DNA of 64,000 bases from CBFGRV01 sp965651265 (GTDB lineage: Bacteria; Bacteroidota; Rhodothermia; Rhodothermales; VXPQ01). The DNA lies in contig CBFGRV010000013.1 in the NCBI GenBank assembly GCA_965651265.1, positions 11,518-75,517 on the forward strand, given 5' to 3'. How positions within the stretch are numbered: the first letter of the stretch is position 1; each line of letters opens with the position of its first letter. Positions 54,346 to 63,540 of the stretch are shown piece after piece. A program made the position numbers and the translations under genes. The notes under the pieces are model-generated. The model did not search any database. It was not told the origin of the DNA and saw nothing but the letters and a program-made list of their open reading frames with translations.

Positions 54346-55404
54346 ATGCGGCTCCGAGGGCACATCACAACGCACTGGATCGTCAGCACGATGCTCGGCG
54401 GAGCGTTGTTGGCCACGTCCGGGTGCGGGCCCGATGAGCCGGCATCCCGCCGCGAGCTCGATCCGCAGGGAGCGACCCTCCTCGCGCAGGCACAGCGAGC
54501 CTATCTCCGGGGCGGGTATGAACGCGCGCTGGCTCTGCTCGACAGCGCAGAGGCGTTCGTTGCCGAAACTCCCGACCTGTGGTTCCTCCGCGGTGTCGTG
54601 CTCACGGAGATGTATCGTTTCGATGAATCCGACGAGGCGTTGCAGCACGCCCGGGATCTCGACGAGACCTTCCGCAGCGTTCGCTTCAATCTCGGGCACA
54701 ACGCTTTTCTGCAGAGCGCAGTCTTCGCGCGGAATGAATACCGAACGGCATTGCGATACTATCGGGACGAGGAGCGCCTGCTGCGCAGGGCAATCCGACG
54801 GTCGCGCGATCCGAAAGACGTCCGGGGCCTCTCCGCCGTGCTCACACAGATCGGCACGACCTACGCGCGCATCAACCGACCTGACAGTGCCCGGGCCACA
54901 TTCACGGAGGCGATCGCTGTCGATAGCTCCAATGCGCTGGCCTTCTCGAGCCTTGCTTCGCTGCAGCGCGATGCCGGCGAATTCGAACCCGCCCTGCAAA
55001 ACGCCCTGCGCGCCGCGGAGCTTGATGCGCGAAATGCGGAGTACCGGATGCAGGTGGGGATGATCCTCTTCGAGCTGGAACGGTATGAAGAGGCGCTGCC
55101 CTATCTGCTCGAGGCCGAGCGCCATCGACCATGGGATCCGACGGCGGTGTACGCGCTCGGCAACGTGCTCGTTGAATTGGACAGTGTCGATCGAGGGCGA
55201 GCTCTACTGCTCCGCGCGGACACGCTCGAGGAGTTACGTTCCAGTATCGATCGCGCGCACATGCGTTTGTTCAAGAATCCATCGGATCCTATTCGATGGG
55301 AAAATTACGCGTACCTGCTCCATCGGGCCGGCCGTACGGCCGAGGCGAGGAAGGCGATCAACGTGATGATGACCCTTCCAGGAGCCGACTCGCTGATTCA
55401 GTAG
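54346..55404 (+). CDS. TPR lipoprotein, copy A
   Basis: This 352-residue protein has a lipoprotein signal (GGALLATSGCGPDEP, cysteine near 27). It consists almost wholly of tetratricopeptide-like helical repeats: AQRAYLRGGYERALALLDSAEAFVAETPDLWFLRGVV at about 48-86, GTTYARINRPDSARATFTEAIAVDSSNALAFSSLASL at about 168-205, and EYRMQVGMILFELERYEEALPYLLEAERHRPWD at about 226-258. TPR solenoids bind protein partners, so it probably scaffolds its CRTAC1 neighbours on the periplasmic face of a membrane. It is packed between two CRTAC1 genes (one and two bases apart), and a similar TPR protein follows copy 3. Confidence 0.9.
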   Translation: MRLRGHITTHWIVSTMLGGALLATSGCGPDEPASRRELDPQGATLLAQAQRAYLRGGYERALALLDSAEAFVAETPDLWFLRGVVLTEMYRFDESDEALQHARDLDETFRSVRFNLGHNAFLQSAVFARNEYRTALRYYRDEERLLRRAIRRSRDPKDVRGLSAVLTQIGTTYARINRPDSARATFTEAIAVDSSNALAFSSLASLQRDAGEFEPALQNALRAAELDARNAEYRMQVGMILFELERYEEALPYLLEAERHRPWDPTAVYALGNVLVELDSVDRGRALLLRADTLEELRSSIDRAHMRLFKNPSDPIRWENYAYLLHRAGRTAEARKAINVMMTLPGADSLIQ

Positions 55405-55406
55405 GC

Positions 55407-57176
55407 ATGCGGCGCGCCATCCACAACATATTGTCCATCGATGGGGTGCTGGTCGCCCTGATGGCTGTCGCGATCTGGGGCTGTACCGCCGGTGCCGAGC
55501 ATCGCGATGCGACCCAGGGTGGTGTCGCCACAATCCAATTCAAGGATGTCACCCACGCGGCCGGACTGGGAGATTTCCTGCACGAAAACGGCGCCGTAGG
55601 CCGGAAATGGTATCCTGAGATGATGGGGTCGGGCGGCGGCTTCTTTGATTTCGACGGCGATGGCTGGCTCGACATTCTGCTGCTCGGTGGAGGGACGTGG
55701 GATCCCGAGCCCGGCGCCGAACCTCGTGCGATATGGCTGTATCGGAATATGGGTGACGGCACGTTCGTCGACTACACGGAGGAGGCCGGCCTCCTCGACG
55801 TTCGCGCCTACACGGTCGGATTTGCGGCGGCCGACTATGACAACGACGGCGACACAGACTTCGTGGTGACGAACATCGGCCGCGACATGCTTTTCCGAAA
55901 CGACGGCGGCCGCTTCACGGAGGTAGGCATCGAAGCGGGCCTCGGTGAGCGTGAGGAATGGGGGAGCTCCCCCATCTTCTTCGATGCCGATCGCGATGGC
56001 GATCTCGATCTCTTCGTCGGACAGTACGTCCGGTGGACGCCTGAGACGGACAAGTGGTGCCCGGAAGGGAGTCGCGTGAAGCTGTACTGTATCCCCGCCG
56101 ACTACGAAGGCATCGCGAGCCGCTTCTATCGGAACAATGGGGACGGCACCTTCACCGATCAAACGGAAGGGGCGGGTTTTATCACGGGGCCGCGGGAGAT
56201 TCGTGAGAAGGCCCTCGGGGTCGTCGAGATCGACTACAACGAGGATGGATGGCCGGATCTGTACGTCACGACGGATGGAGAAGGCAACCTCCTCTACGAG
56301 AACAATGGAGACGGTACGTTCACGGAGCGGGGGATCCTGAGCGGAGTGGCTTACGGCGAGCACGGTGAAGCCCGTGCGGGGATGGGTGTGGATGCCGGTG
56401 TCATCGACAGCACCGGATTGCTTTCGCTCCTCGTGGGCAACTTCTCCGAAGAGCCGGTCAGTGTGTACAGGCATGCCGGCGGTGGACTGTTCGTCGATCG
56501 AACGGCGGCGTCGAAGCTCGCCCATCCAAGCTACCTGACCCTGACCTTTGGACTCGTGCTGTTCGATGTGGATCTCGATGGAGACCTGGATCTGTTCATC
56601 GCAAATGGCCACGTGTATCCCGATCGCCTGGAAGATCAGGACAAGATTACCTTCGAGCAGCCGGCACAACTCTTCCTCAACGCCGGCGACGGCACGTTCA
56701 GTGAGGTGAAGCAGGATGATGGCGTGCTGTCGACCTTGATGGTGGCGCGAGGGGCCGCCTATGCGGATTTCGACCGCGATGGAGACCTTGATCTCTTGAT
56801 TACGGAGAATGCAGGCCCCGTTCGGCTCTGGCGCAACGACACATCCGGCGGGAATTTCCTTCGCGTGGGCGTCAGTAGGCCGGATGCCAACCGCGAGGCG
56901 CTCGGCACGAGGATCGTTGCGGTGATGGATGGGCTTCGGATGGAGCGGCGCGTGCGGACCGGATCGAGCTACCTATCCCAATCGGAACTGGTGGCCACCT
57001 TCGGCCTCGGGAATGCGGAGTCGGTCGACAGCCTGATCGTGTACTGGCCCTACGGCCGCGTGGACCGGTTTGCCGATGTGGGGGCAAACCAGGAGATCCG
57101 GCTCGTGGAAGGCGAAGGGCACTGGGTCCAGGTGCCGATGTCGGGGTCGTCTGATGAGGAGGTGGCGGTGCGATGA
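55407..57176 (+). CDS. CRTAC1-family lipoprotein, copy 2
   Basis: This 589-residue protein is called from the ATG at 55407, two bases after the TPR stop; upstream open sequence belongs to the other frame. Lipobox VAIWGC lies near residue 26. It shares the whole plan of copies 1 and 3: IQFKDVTHAAGLGDFLHENGAVGRKWYPEMMGSGGGFFDFDGDGWLDILLLG, Ca-binding FG-GAP repeats, the cysteine pair C218-x9-C228 (KWCPEG, LYCIP), GARAGMGVDAGVIDSTG-type text, and an ASPIC/UnbV tail (RRVRTGSSYLSQSELVATFGLG, IVYWPYGRVDRF). Its 3' end overlaps copy 3 by four bases. It probably acts with TPR proteins at the envelope. Ligand unknown. Confidence 0.9.
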   Translation: MRRAIHNILSIDGVLVALMAVAIWGCTAGAEHRDATQGGVATIQFKDVTHAAGLGDFLHENGAVGRKWYPEMMGSGGGFFDFDGDGWLDILLLGGGTWDPEPGAEPRAIWLYRNMGDGTFVDYTEEAGLLDVRAYTVGFAAADYDNDGDTDFVVTNIGRDMLFRNDGGRFTEVGIEAGLGEREEWGSSPIFFDADRDGDLDLFVGQYVRWTPETDKWCPEGSRVKLYCIPADYEGIASRFYRNNGDGTFTDQTEGAGFITGPREIREKALGVVEIDYNEDGWPDLYVTTDGEGNLLYENNGDGTFTERGILSGVAYGEHGEARAGMGVDAGVIDSTGLLSLLVGNFSEEPVSVYRHAGGGLFVDRTAASKLAHPSYLTLTFGLVLFDVDLDGDLDLFIANGHVYPDRLEDQDKITFEQPAQLFLNAGDGTFSEVKQDDGVLSTLMVARGAAYADFDRDGDLDLLITENAGPVRLWRNDTSGGNFLRVGVSRPDANREALGTRIVAVMDGLRMERRVRTGSSYLSQSELVATFGLGNAESVDSLIVYWPYGRVDRFADVGANQEIRLVEGEGHWVQVPMSGSSDEEVAVR

Positions 57177-58924
57177 CATCCCGAGCGTATTCCTTTCTAC
57201 TGGCCGGCTTCGTCATGATCTCGGGATGCATCGACTCCCGATCGGCTGATTCTGATGGGCGAGAATCATCCGCCTCTGGATTCGCCTTCACCGACATCAC
57301 CGAGGAGGCGGGTCTTGGTCAATTCCACCACGACAATGGTGGATTCGGTGAGGCATGGGCGCCTGAGATCGTCGGGAGTGGGGGAGGCTTCATCGACTAC
57401 GACGGGGATGGGTGGCTCGACATCCTGCTGGTTGGCGGCGGGAGATTCCGAGAGCGGCCCAACGGCCGGGTGCAGGGTCTCTGGCTTTTTCGCAATCAAG
57501 GCGACGGCACCTTCGTCGAAACCACGCATGAGGCCGGCCTCGGGGACATCGAGACCTATGGCTTCGGGATCGTTGTGGCCGACTTCGACAACGACGGCGA
57601 TGAGGATTTCTTCCTCACGACCCTGTACGAGAATATGCTCTTCCGCAATGACGGCGGCGTCTTCACCGAAGTGGGCCGAGAGGCCGGGGTCGCGGGTCCG
57701 GAGGAGTGGAGCACGTCCGCCATGTTCTTCGATGCGGATCGTGACGGGCATCTGGACCTGTATGTCGGAAACTACGTCGATTGGTCGCCCGACAAGGACA
57801 TCTACTGCGAGTACGAGGGTGAAAAAGTCTATTGCACCCCGCAGGAGTACACAGGCATTCCATCGCGCTTTTACCAGAACAACGGCGACGGCACGTTCAC
57901 AGAGCGAACGGAAGAGGCGGGCTTCATCCCCATCCCGGGAAAGGTCTTTGGCGTCGTGGAGCTGGATTACAACCAGGATGGATGGTCCGATCTCTACATT
58001 GCAGAAGACACGGAGCGGGATCTGCTCTACGAAAACAGGGGAGATGGGACGTTCGAGGAGCGGGGCGTTCGGGCGGGTGTCGCCTTCGACTCGCACGGCC
58101 GTCCGCGCGCCGGCATGGGCGCCGACGCCGGTGTGGTGGACACGACCGGCGAGGTCACACTCTTCGTCGGGAATTTCTCGCATGAGACCGTTGGCGTCTA
58201 TCGGCACGTTCGGGACGGGCTCTTCATGGACCACGTCGCCGGCTCGAAACTCGGGCATCCAAGCCTGATGACGCTGACGTTCGGACTTTTCCTGTTCGAT
58301 GTCGACCTCGACGGCGATCTCGATCTGCTCACTGCCAACGGCCACGTCCAGACGCATATCCAGAAGGTCCATGAGATGGTGACCTTCCGGCAGCCGACGC
58401 AGCTGTATCTCAATGATGGATTCGGTTTGTTCGATGAGGTTGATTCGGAAGGAACGGTGTTGGCGCGCCCACTCGTGGCACGTGGTGCCGCATACGCAGA
58501 TTTCGACAAGGATGGGGATCTGGACGTGCTGCTCACGGAGAACCATGGTCCGGCCCACCTGTGGCGCAATGATTTGATAGGCCCCGATAGGCCGTCATCC
58601 GGATGGGTCAAAATCCGCCTGCAGGGTACCGAGAGCAATCGGGACGCGATTGGCGCACGTCTCGTGGGTAAGGCGGCGCAGCGCGTGATGGATCGACGGG
58701 TTCGGACAGGTTCGAGTTATCTCTCGCAGTCGGAAAAGGCCGTCGTGTTCGGGGTGGGAGAGACGGAACGTTTGGACAGCCTCCGTGTCTACTGGCCAAG
58801 CGGTAGAATCGACCACTTCGCGGACGTACCCGCCGGTCAGGAGATCCTCATCATCGAGGGAGAAGGGACGTTGCGCATCCCGGCTGAGGAGGGATCCCTC
58901 AGCACTCAGCTCACGCGCAGGTAA
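57173..58924 (+). CDS. CRTAC1-family lipoprotein, copy 3
   Basis: This 583-residue protein begins with ATGA overlap of copy 2, so the pair is translationally coupled. Lipobox VMISGC is at about residue 19. The sequence resembles copy 2 closely in the N-terminal FAFTDITEEAGLGQFHHDNGG, DYDGDGWLDILLVGGG, FDADRDGHLDLYVGNYVDW and the ASPIC/UnbV tail (RRVRTGSSYLSQSEKAVVFGVG). The conserved pair is C212-x8-C221 (DIYCEYEG, VYCTP). It is predicted to be lipid-anchored. It was most likely made by tandem duplication with copy 2, followed by divergence. The next gene is a TPR lipoprotein, 42 bases on. Confidence 0.9.
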   Translation: MTSRAYSFLLAGFVMISGCIDSRSADSDGRESSASGFAFTDITEEAGLGQFHHDNGGFGEAWAPEIVGSGGGFIDYDGDGWLDILLVGGGRFRERPNGRVQGLWLFRNQGDGTFVETTHEAGLGDIETYGFGIVVADFDNDGDEDFFLTTLYENMLFRNDGGVFTEVGREAGVAGPEEWSTSAMFFDADRDGHLDLYVGNYVDWSPDKDIYCEYEGEKVYCTPQEYTGIPSRFYQNNGDGTFTERTEEAGFIPIPGKVFGVVELDYNQDGWSDLYIAEDTERDLLYENRGDGTFEERGVRAGVAFDSHGRPRAGMGADAGVVDTTGEVTLFVGNFSHETVGVYRHVRDGLFMDHVAGSKLGHPSLMTLTFGLFLFDVDLDGDLDLLTANGHVQTHIQKVHEMVTFRQPTQLYLNDGFGLFDEVDSEGTVLARPLVARGAAYADFDKDGDLDVLLTENHGPAHLWRNDLIGPDRPSSGWVKIRLQGTESNRDAIGARLVGKAAQRVMDRRVRTGSSYLSQSEKAVVFGVGETERLDSLRVYWPSGRIDHFADVPAGQEILIIEGEGTLRIPAEEGSLSTQLTRR

Positions 58925-58966
58925 GGGTCCTCAGAATTGCTCGCTCATAGTCACCAGGAGTTCGTC

Positions 58967-60235
58967 ATGTCCTGTCTTCCCTCATCCCATGTCTTCAATC
59001 GCACTGGAGTGTGCCTTCTCCTGGCCGTCGTTCTGTTCGGTGCGTTTGGATGTGGGCGCAATCCTGAGGATCAGCTCACCATCACCGAGCGAAAGCGGGC
59101 CGCTATCGGGCCGCGGGCGGCCGCGTTCATGCTGGATGCGCAGCGGGCCTACGAGATGGGCAGCTACATTGCGGCGCTGGCCTTTACAGACAGCGTCGAG
59201 GCCATCGTGCCGGACCTTGCCGATCTCCACTACATCCGCGGCAATGTGTACACGCAGTTGAACCGGCTGGAGACGGCGCAGGCCGCCTACGAGACCGTGC
59301 TGGAGATCGACCCCGAGTACGCCGGGGCTCGCTACAACCTTGGCCTGATAGCCGCGCGCATGGGCAAGCTCCGCGATGCCATCGACTGGCTGAAGAAAGA
59401 GAGTGACCTTAAATCGACGTCGAACGTGCTGCTTGAGCTCGGGCGCGCGTACGCACGACTCGGCGAGCCGGATAGCGCCATGATGGCCTACGAAGCCGCT
59501 ATCGAGATGGATGACTCGAACTCGACGGCTTACATGTGGCTTGGGCAGCTCTACGAGGAGCTCGGTGAGCTGGATCAGGCGCTCGAGGTCTCAGAAAAAG
59601 GGCTTGCACTGCGTCCCGACGATCCGGACTATCAGTATGTGGTCGGATCCCTGCTCTCGAGGATGGGTCGCGAGCAAGAAGCCGAAGCATACCTCCGTCC
59701 GGTGGCCGAAGCCTTACCATGGCATCACGGTGCGCAGACGAACATGGGTCAAATCTTGATGCGGATGGGCGAGACGGAGGAAGCACAGGCCTATTTCGCA
59801 CGCGCCGACAGCGCACAGCAGCTGTATCAGCAGATTACCGAGGCAGAGGATGCGATCAACCGTGAGCCGCGGGCCATCGAGCACTGGATCAAGCTGGGGC
59901 GGCTACTTCGCCAGTCGGGCGATCTGAATAAGGCCATCGAGGCCTTCAAGGTGGCCATTGCGTTGGATCCGTGGAACATGCGGATGCAGAATAATCTGGC
60001 TCTTTTGCAGATGGAGACGGGTCAGCTCGATATGGCGATCCGCCGATTCCGCGCCATCGTCAGTACGGACTCGACGATGGCGGAGGTGTGGCTCAATCTC
60101 GGAGCTGCATATGCGAATGCGGGCCTGCGCGATCAGGCAGAGGCGGCCTGGAAGAAGGTGGTCGAGCTGGAGCCTGGGAATCCCGTCGCCAGGTCGTATC
60201 TCGCACGCGTCTCCGAAATCTCGGCGAGTCCGTGA
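58967..60235 (+). CDS. TPR lipoprotein, copy B
   Basis: This 422-residue protein is called from the ATG at 58967 (an earlier ATG at 58937 has no better context). It has a lipoprotein signal (VCLLLAVVLFGAFGC, cysteine near 29). At least eight TPR-like helical pairs follow: LHYIRGNVYTQLNRLETAQAAYETVLEIDPEYAGARYNLG, LLELGRAYARLGEPDSAMMAYEAAIEMDDSN, AYMWLGQLYEELGELDQALEVSEKGLALRPDDPD, and LNLGAAYANAGLRDQAEAAWKKVVELEPGNPV. It is longer and more regular than copy A. Its stop is one base before the TonB receptor gene. It probably scaffolds CRTAC1 lipoproteins or the receptor in the periplasm. Confidence 0.92.
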   Translation: MSCLPSSHVFNRTGVCLLLAVVLFGAFGCGRNPEDQLTITERKRAAIGPRAAAFMLDAQRAYEMGSYIAALAFTDSVEAIVPDLADLHYIRGNVYTQLNRLETAQAAYETVLEIDPEYAGARYNLGLIAARMGKLRDAIDWLKKESDLKSTSNVLLELGRAYARLGEPDSAMMAYEAAIEMDDSNSTAYMWLGQLYEELGELDQALEVSEKGLALRPDDPDYQYVVGSLLSRMGREQEAEAYLRPVAEALPWHHGAQTNMGQILMRMGETEEAQAYFARADSAQQLYQQITEAEDAINREPRAIEHWIKLGRLLRQSGDLNKAIEAFKVAIALDPWNMRMQNNLALLQMETGQLDMAIRRFRAIVSTDSTMAEVWLNLGAAYANAGLRDQAEAAWKKVVELEPGNPVARSYLARVSEISASP

Positions 60236-60236
60236 G

Positions 60237-62576
60237 ATGTGTGCGCGGCCCGAGAAGACCCGACTCGACGGTGTCGTGAGATCCGAGCTCGGCCGCCCCG
60301 CGGCAAGACTAGGGCTTCTCGTGGGGTGCGTCCTTTGCTTGCTGACCGGGGAGGCCGCTGCCCAACACGCGACCGTCAGCGGCTTCGTAACTGATCGCTC
60401 GAACGGCCGGCCGCTCGAGCTCGTCAACGTCGTGCTGCGGGATGAGGCTGGAGGCGTGCGAGGCGCTGTCACCAATCGCGACGGGCTGTATCTGATCGCT
60501 CGCGTCGAACCCGGCCGCTACCGGCTCGAGGTATCGTACATCGGATACGAGCCTTTCGCCGAAGAAGTCGAGCTGACATCCGGGCAGACCCTCACGCGAA
60601 ACGTTGCTCTGGCTTCTTCGGAGGAAGACCTCGACGAGGTCGTCATCGAAGCCGAGCGTCTCGGCGGTGCGGCGCGCGTGACGGCCGGTCAACAAACCGT
60701 TCGGCCGGCCGACATCGAGTTCATTCCAGGTCCCGACGTTCAGGGGGACCTGGCCGCGTATCTGTCTTCGCAGCCCGGCATCGTGTCTACGGGTGACCGC
60801 GGGGGACAATTGTTCATTCGCGGGGGTGAGCCATCGCAAAACCTCGTTCAGCTCGACGGCATCCTCCTGTATCAGCCGTTCCACATTCTCGGATTCTACT
60901 CGGCCTTTCCAGCCGACATCATCAACCAGGTCGAAATCTATGCCGGTGGTTTCGGCAGTCAGTTTGGAGGCCGCATCTCGTCCGTCATCGATGTTCACAC
61001 GCGCCTCGGTAACTCTCGTCGATTCGGCGCCGCGGTGGCCGCGTCACCGTTCGTGAGCTCGCTGCAACTGGAGGGACCCATCTCGCGCGATCGCGCCTCG
61101 TTCCTCGTCTCCGTCCGCCAATCAAACCTGGAGGAGGGGGCCTCGCGGTACGTGGATGCGCCCATGCCGTTCGAGTTTGGGGATGCGTTTGCGAAGCTGC
61201 ACACCGTGATCTCGCGCAATAGCAGGGCCTCGGTTACCGGGCTGCACACGTTCGATCGCGGTGTGCTCGGCGCCGAGGTGGGTGGGCTGCCGCCCGAGGA
61301 GATCCGTTGGAGGAACGATGCCGTCGGGCTTCGCTACCTCATCCTGCCACGAATCGTATCCATCATGGCCGATTTCCACGTCTCGTATTCGCGCCACAAG
61401 ATGGAACAGGGCCTGACCGAGTCGCCATCGCGTACCTCGGAGATCGAGAACACCCATGTCGCCATCGACGCGACGTATTTTGGGGATCGCGTGAGTGCGT
61501 TCGCCGGATCGTCACTTCGCACGACGACGCTGCGAAGCGTGGTCGGCGGCCTCTACCAGAACGTCGATTTTCGGCTCAGCAACGTGAGCAACTGGGGTAG
61601 CTACCTCGAGATGGAGATCGTTGCCGCGCCGGGTCTGAGCGTCCGCCCCGGATTACGGGCCCAATTTTACCGAGTGCGATTCAATCCGTATCTCGAGCCA
61701 AGACTGAAGCTGGTCTGGCAGCGCGGTCGGCACGAGATCAGTTCGGCGCTCGGAGTCTACCACCAGGAAATCGTGGGGATCAGCGACCGGCGTGATGCGG
61801 CGAGCGTATTCACGGTCTGGACCAATATTCCCCGCGTCAATCGAAATGTCGAGGACATCCGGCAGGGCAAAATCCAGCGCGCCCTGCACGCCATTCTGGG
61901 ATACCGTTCCGCTCCGACAAACTGGTTGGAGTTCTCGGTCGAGGGATTTTACAAACGGCTCTCGAATCTCTTCATTGGCGAGTGGACGGCATTTCCGCAA
62001 CTGACGACGCGGCTCCAGTCAGCGAGCGGGCGCGCATTCGGCGGGGACGTGCGCCTCGAGGTGCGGGCGTCCAATTTCTATGGGACGGTCAACTACGGCC
62101 TGTCGTCAACGCGATACGAGGCTGACTCGCCCACACTCGCGCTCTGGTATGGGGACCGGAACCCCGAATTTCGGCCTCCCCACGACCGCCGGCACCAAAT
62201 CAACCTGGTGGCCGGTACATCCCTGGCCGAATTCGATGTGAGCGTTCGCTGGGAGTTCGGATCCGGCCTTCCCTTCAGCCGCGCGGTCGGATTCGATGGA
62301 TTTGCACTGATCGACGACGTCGAAAAGGCATCTGAAATTCCAGGGACTCGGCGCGTCATCTACGAAGAGCCCTACAATGCCGAGCTGCCCGCCTACCATC
62401 GGCTCGATGTTGCCGTGGAGCGGACCATCGAACTGGGGAGGATGGACGTGACCTTCCAGGGAAGCGTTATCAATGCATACGACAGGCGCAATCTGTTCTA
62501 CGTGGACGTGTTCACGTACCGTCGTGTGGATCAGTTGCCTTTAGTGCCTTCGTTCGGCGTACGTGTCGAATACTAG
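60237..62576 (+). CDS. TonB-dependent outer-membrane receptor of the CRTAC1 operon
   Basis: This 779-residue receptor is called from the ATG at 60237, one base after the TPR stop; open sequence further upstream lies inside the TPR gene. Signal peptide LGLLVGCVLCLLTGEAAAQ. It has a CarboxypepD_reg-like domain (ATVSGFVTDRSNGRPLELVNV, about 39-120), a plug (GQLFIRGGEPSQNLVQLDGILLYQPFHILGFYSAFPADIINQVEIYAGGFGSQFGGRISSVIDV, about 175-260), and a barrel ending FGVRVEY. The plug text resembles receptors that lie beside DUF4249-like lipoproteins in Bacteroidota, and such a gene follows after 13 bases. In this operon it is the likely import route. The substrate is unknown. Confidence 0.92.
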   Translation: MCARPEKTRLDGVVRSELGRPAARLGLLVGCVLCLLTGEAAAQHATVSGFVTDRSNGRPLELVNVVLRDEAGGVRGAVTNRDGLYLIARVEPGRYRLEVSYIGYEPFAEEVELTSGQTLTRNVALASSEEDLDEVVIEAERLGGAARVTAGQQTVRPADIEFIPGPDVQGDLAAYLSSQPGIVSTGDRGGQLFIRGGEPSQNLVQLDGILLYQPFHILGFYSAFPADIINQVEIYAGGFGSQFGGRISSVIDVHTRLGNSRRFGAAVAASPFVSSLQLEGPISRDRASFLVSVRQSNLEEGASRYVDAPMPFEFGDAFAKLHTVISRNSRASVTGLHTFDRGVLGAEVGGLPPEEIRWRNDAVGLRYLILPRIVSIMADFHVSYSRHKMEQGLTESPSRTSEIENTHVAIDATYFGDRVSAFAGSSLRTTTLRSVVGGLYQNVDFRLSNVSNWGSYLEMEIVAAPGLSVRPGLRAQFYRVRFNPYLEPRLKLVWQRGRHEISSALGVYHQEIVGISDRRDAASVFTVWTNIPRVNRNVEDIRQGKIQRALHAILGYRSAPTNWLEFSVEGFYKRLSNLFIGEWTAFPQLTTRLQSASGRAFGGDVRLEVRASNFYGTVNYGLSSTRYEADSPTLALWYGDRNPEFRPPHDRRHQINLVAGTSLAEFDVSVRWEFGSGLPFSRAVGFDGFALIDDVEKASEIPGTRRVIYEEPYNAELPAYHRLDVAVERTIELGRMDVTFQGSVINAYDRRNLFYVDVFTYRRVDQLPLVPSFGVRVEY

Positions 62577-62589
62577 TGAGAATCGGGTG

Positions 62590-63540
62590 ATGCGCACGAA
62601 GTGTCGATTCGTCGTGTTGGGACTGCTGGTCGTTGCCCTTGGTGTGGCGGGCTGCGAGGAAGATGTCGTGACCGTGCTCGGTACGGAATATCCCTTCTCG
62701 TTGTACGGCGTCATCTCGCCGCAGCTCGATTCTCAGTGGGTGCGGGTCTATCCGATCGAAGAGCGGCTCGAGCCGGAACGTCGTGAGCGCCTGGATGCGG
62801 CATTCGTTTCGAGGGATATGGAGACCGGTGAGGAGCATCGCTGGAGAGACTCCGTGATCATCGATGCTTTTGGGCAGCTGGCTCACGTCTTCTGGGCGCC
62901 CTTCCAGGCGGCCTACGATCGCACGTACCATCTGCGGGTGACACGTTCCGACGGGGCCGAGACGAGCGTGACGGTAGCAGTTCCTCCTGAATCCGAGATC
63001 GAGATTCAGGATGCCGACTTGCGGCCGATTTCCGTTGTGATCCCCGTGCTGATTCGGGGGGAGGTCGAGCGCGTCTTACAGGTCGAGGTTGAATATTCGG
63101 TCGGCTATCGTCCGGCAGGAAACGCCAATCCGGAAAGCGACGGCGTCATCATTAACTATCCGGATCAGCCCTATCGAACGAGCGAAGGGTGGATCATTCC
63201 TGTAAATCTGGATCGCGACTTCGATGCCGTCCGGGACTCTCTCCAGCGGCGGATCGAACGGCCCGTCGATCGTGATTTCGGGATCGTGCTCAATCTACTC
63301 ACGCTTCGCCTCATCGTCGCGAACGAAGAGTGGAACCCACCGGGCGGGGTTTTCGATCGCGACGTGCTGGTGCAGCCGGGCACGCTCTCAAATGTGACGA
63401 ACGGCTTCGGGTTCGTAGGAGCCGGCTACCGGCATGAAGTCGATTGGATTCCGCCCCGAACCGTCGCTGAGGCGGCCGGCTTCCGCGGAGGCGCTGACGA
63501 GCCATCCAAGCGTCTTCACTCGGGGGGAAGTCGAAAGTAG
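62590..63540 (+). CDS. DUF4249-like lipoprotein
   Basis: This 316-residue protein starts at the ATG at 62590 (62563 is in frame but out of place), with a lipoprotein signal (MRTKCRFVVLGLLVVALGVAGC). The mature part is beta-rich, with an early Ig-like strand set (VLGTEYPFSLYGVISPQLDSQWVRVYP), then YDRTYHLRVTRSDGAETSVTVAVP and a C-terminal region including RLIVANEEWNPPGG and GFGFVGAGYRHEVDWIPP. This pattern and its position 13 bases after a TonB receptor match DUF4249-type partner lipoproteins, which probably capture the receptor's ligand at the surface. Family assignment is by pattern, so moderate. Its last 25 bases overlap the convergent ApbE gene. Confidence 0.72.
   Translation: MRTKCRFVVLGLLVVALGVAGCEEDVVTVLGTEYPFSLYGVISPQLDSQWVRVYPIEERLEPERRERLDAAFVSRDMETGEEHRWRDSVIIDAFGQLAHVFWAPFQAAYDRTYHLRVTRSDGAETSVTVAVPPESEIEIQDADLRPISVVIPVLIRGEVERVLQVEVEYSVGYRPAGNANPESDGVIINYPDQPYRTSEGWIIPVNLDRDFDAVRDSLQRRIERPVDRDFGIVLNLLTLRLIVANEEWNPPGGVFDRDVLVQPGTLSNVTNGFGFVGAGYRHEVDWIPPRTVAEAAGFRGGADEPSKRLHSGGSRK

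Noticed and set aside
55398..58558. Two long minus-strand open frames (about 423 and 430 codons) opposite CRTAC1 copies 2 and 3
   Set aside because: They repeat the same I-x-I-x-V/E-x-D pattern because they are the reverse of the DxDxDG repeats; no start context or family match.
45550..58600. Dense short DNA repeats (GACGGCGATGG types) resembling a repeat array
   Set aside because: They encode the DxDGDG Ca-binding loops of FG-GAP repeats; spacing is irregular and in frame, so this is neither a CRISPR nor a satellite array.
59958..60236. TonB receptor start inside the TPR gene
   Set aside because: The first 93 codons are Arg/Trp-rich shadow sequence; the ATG at 60237 directly precedes a signal peptide.
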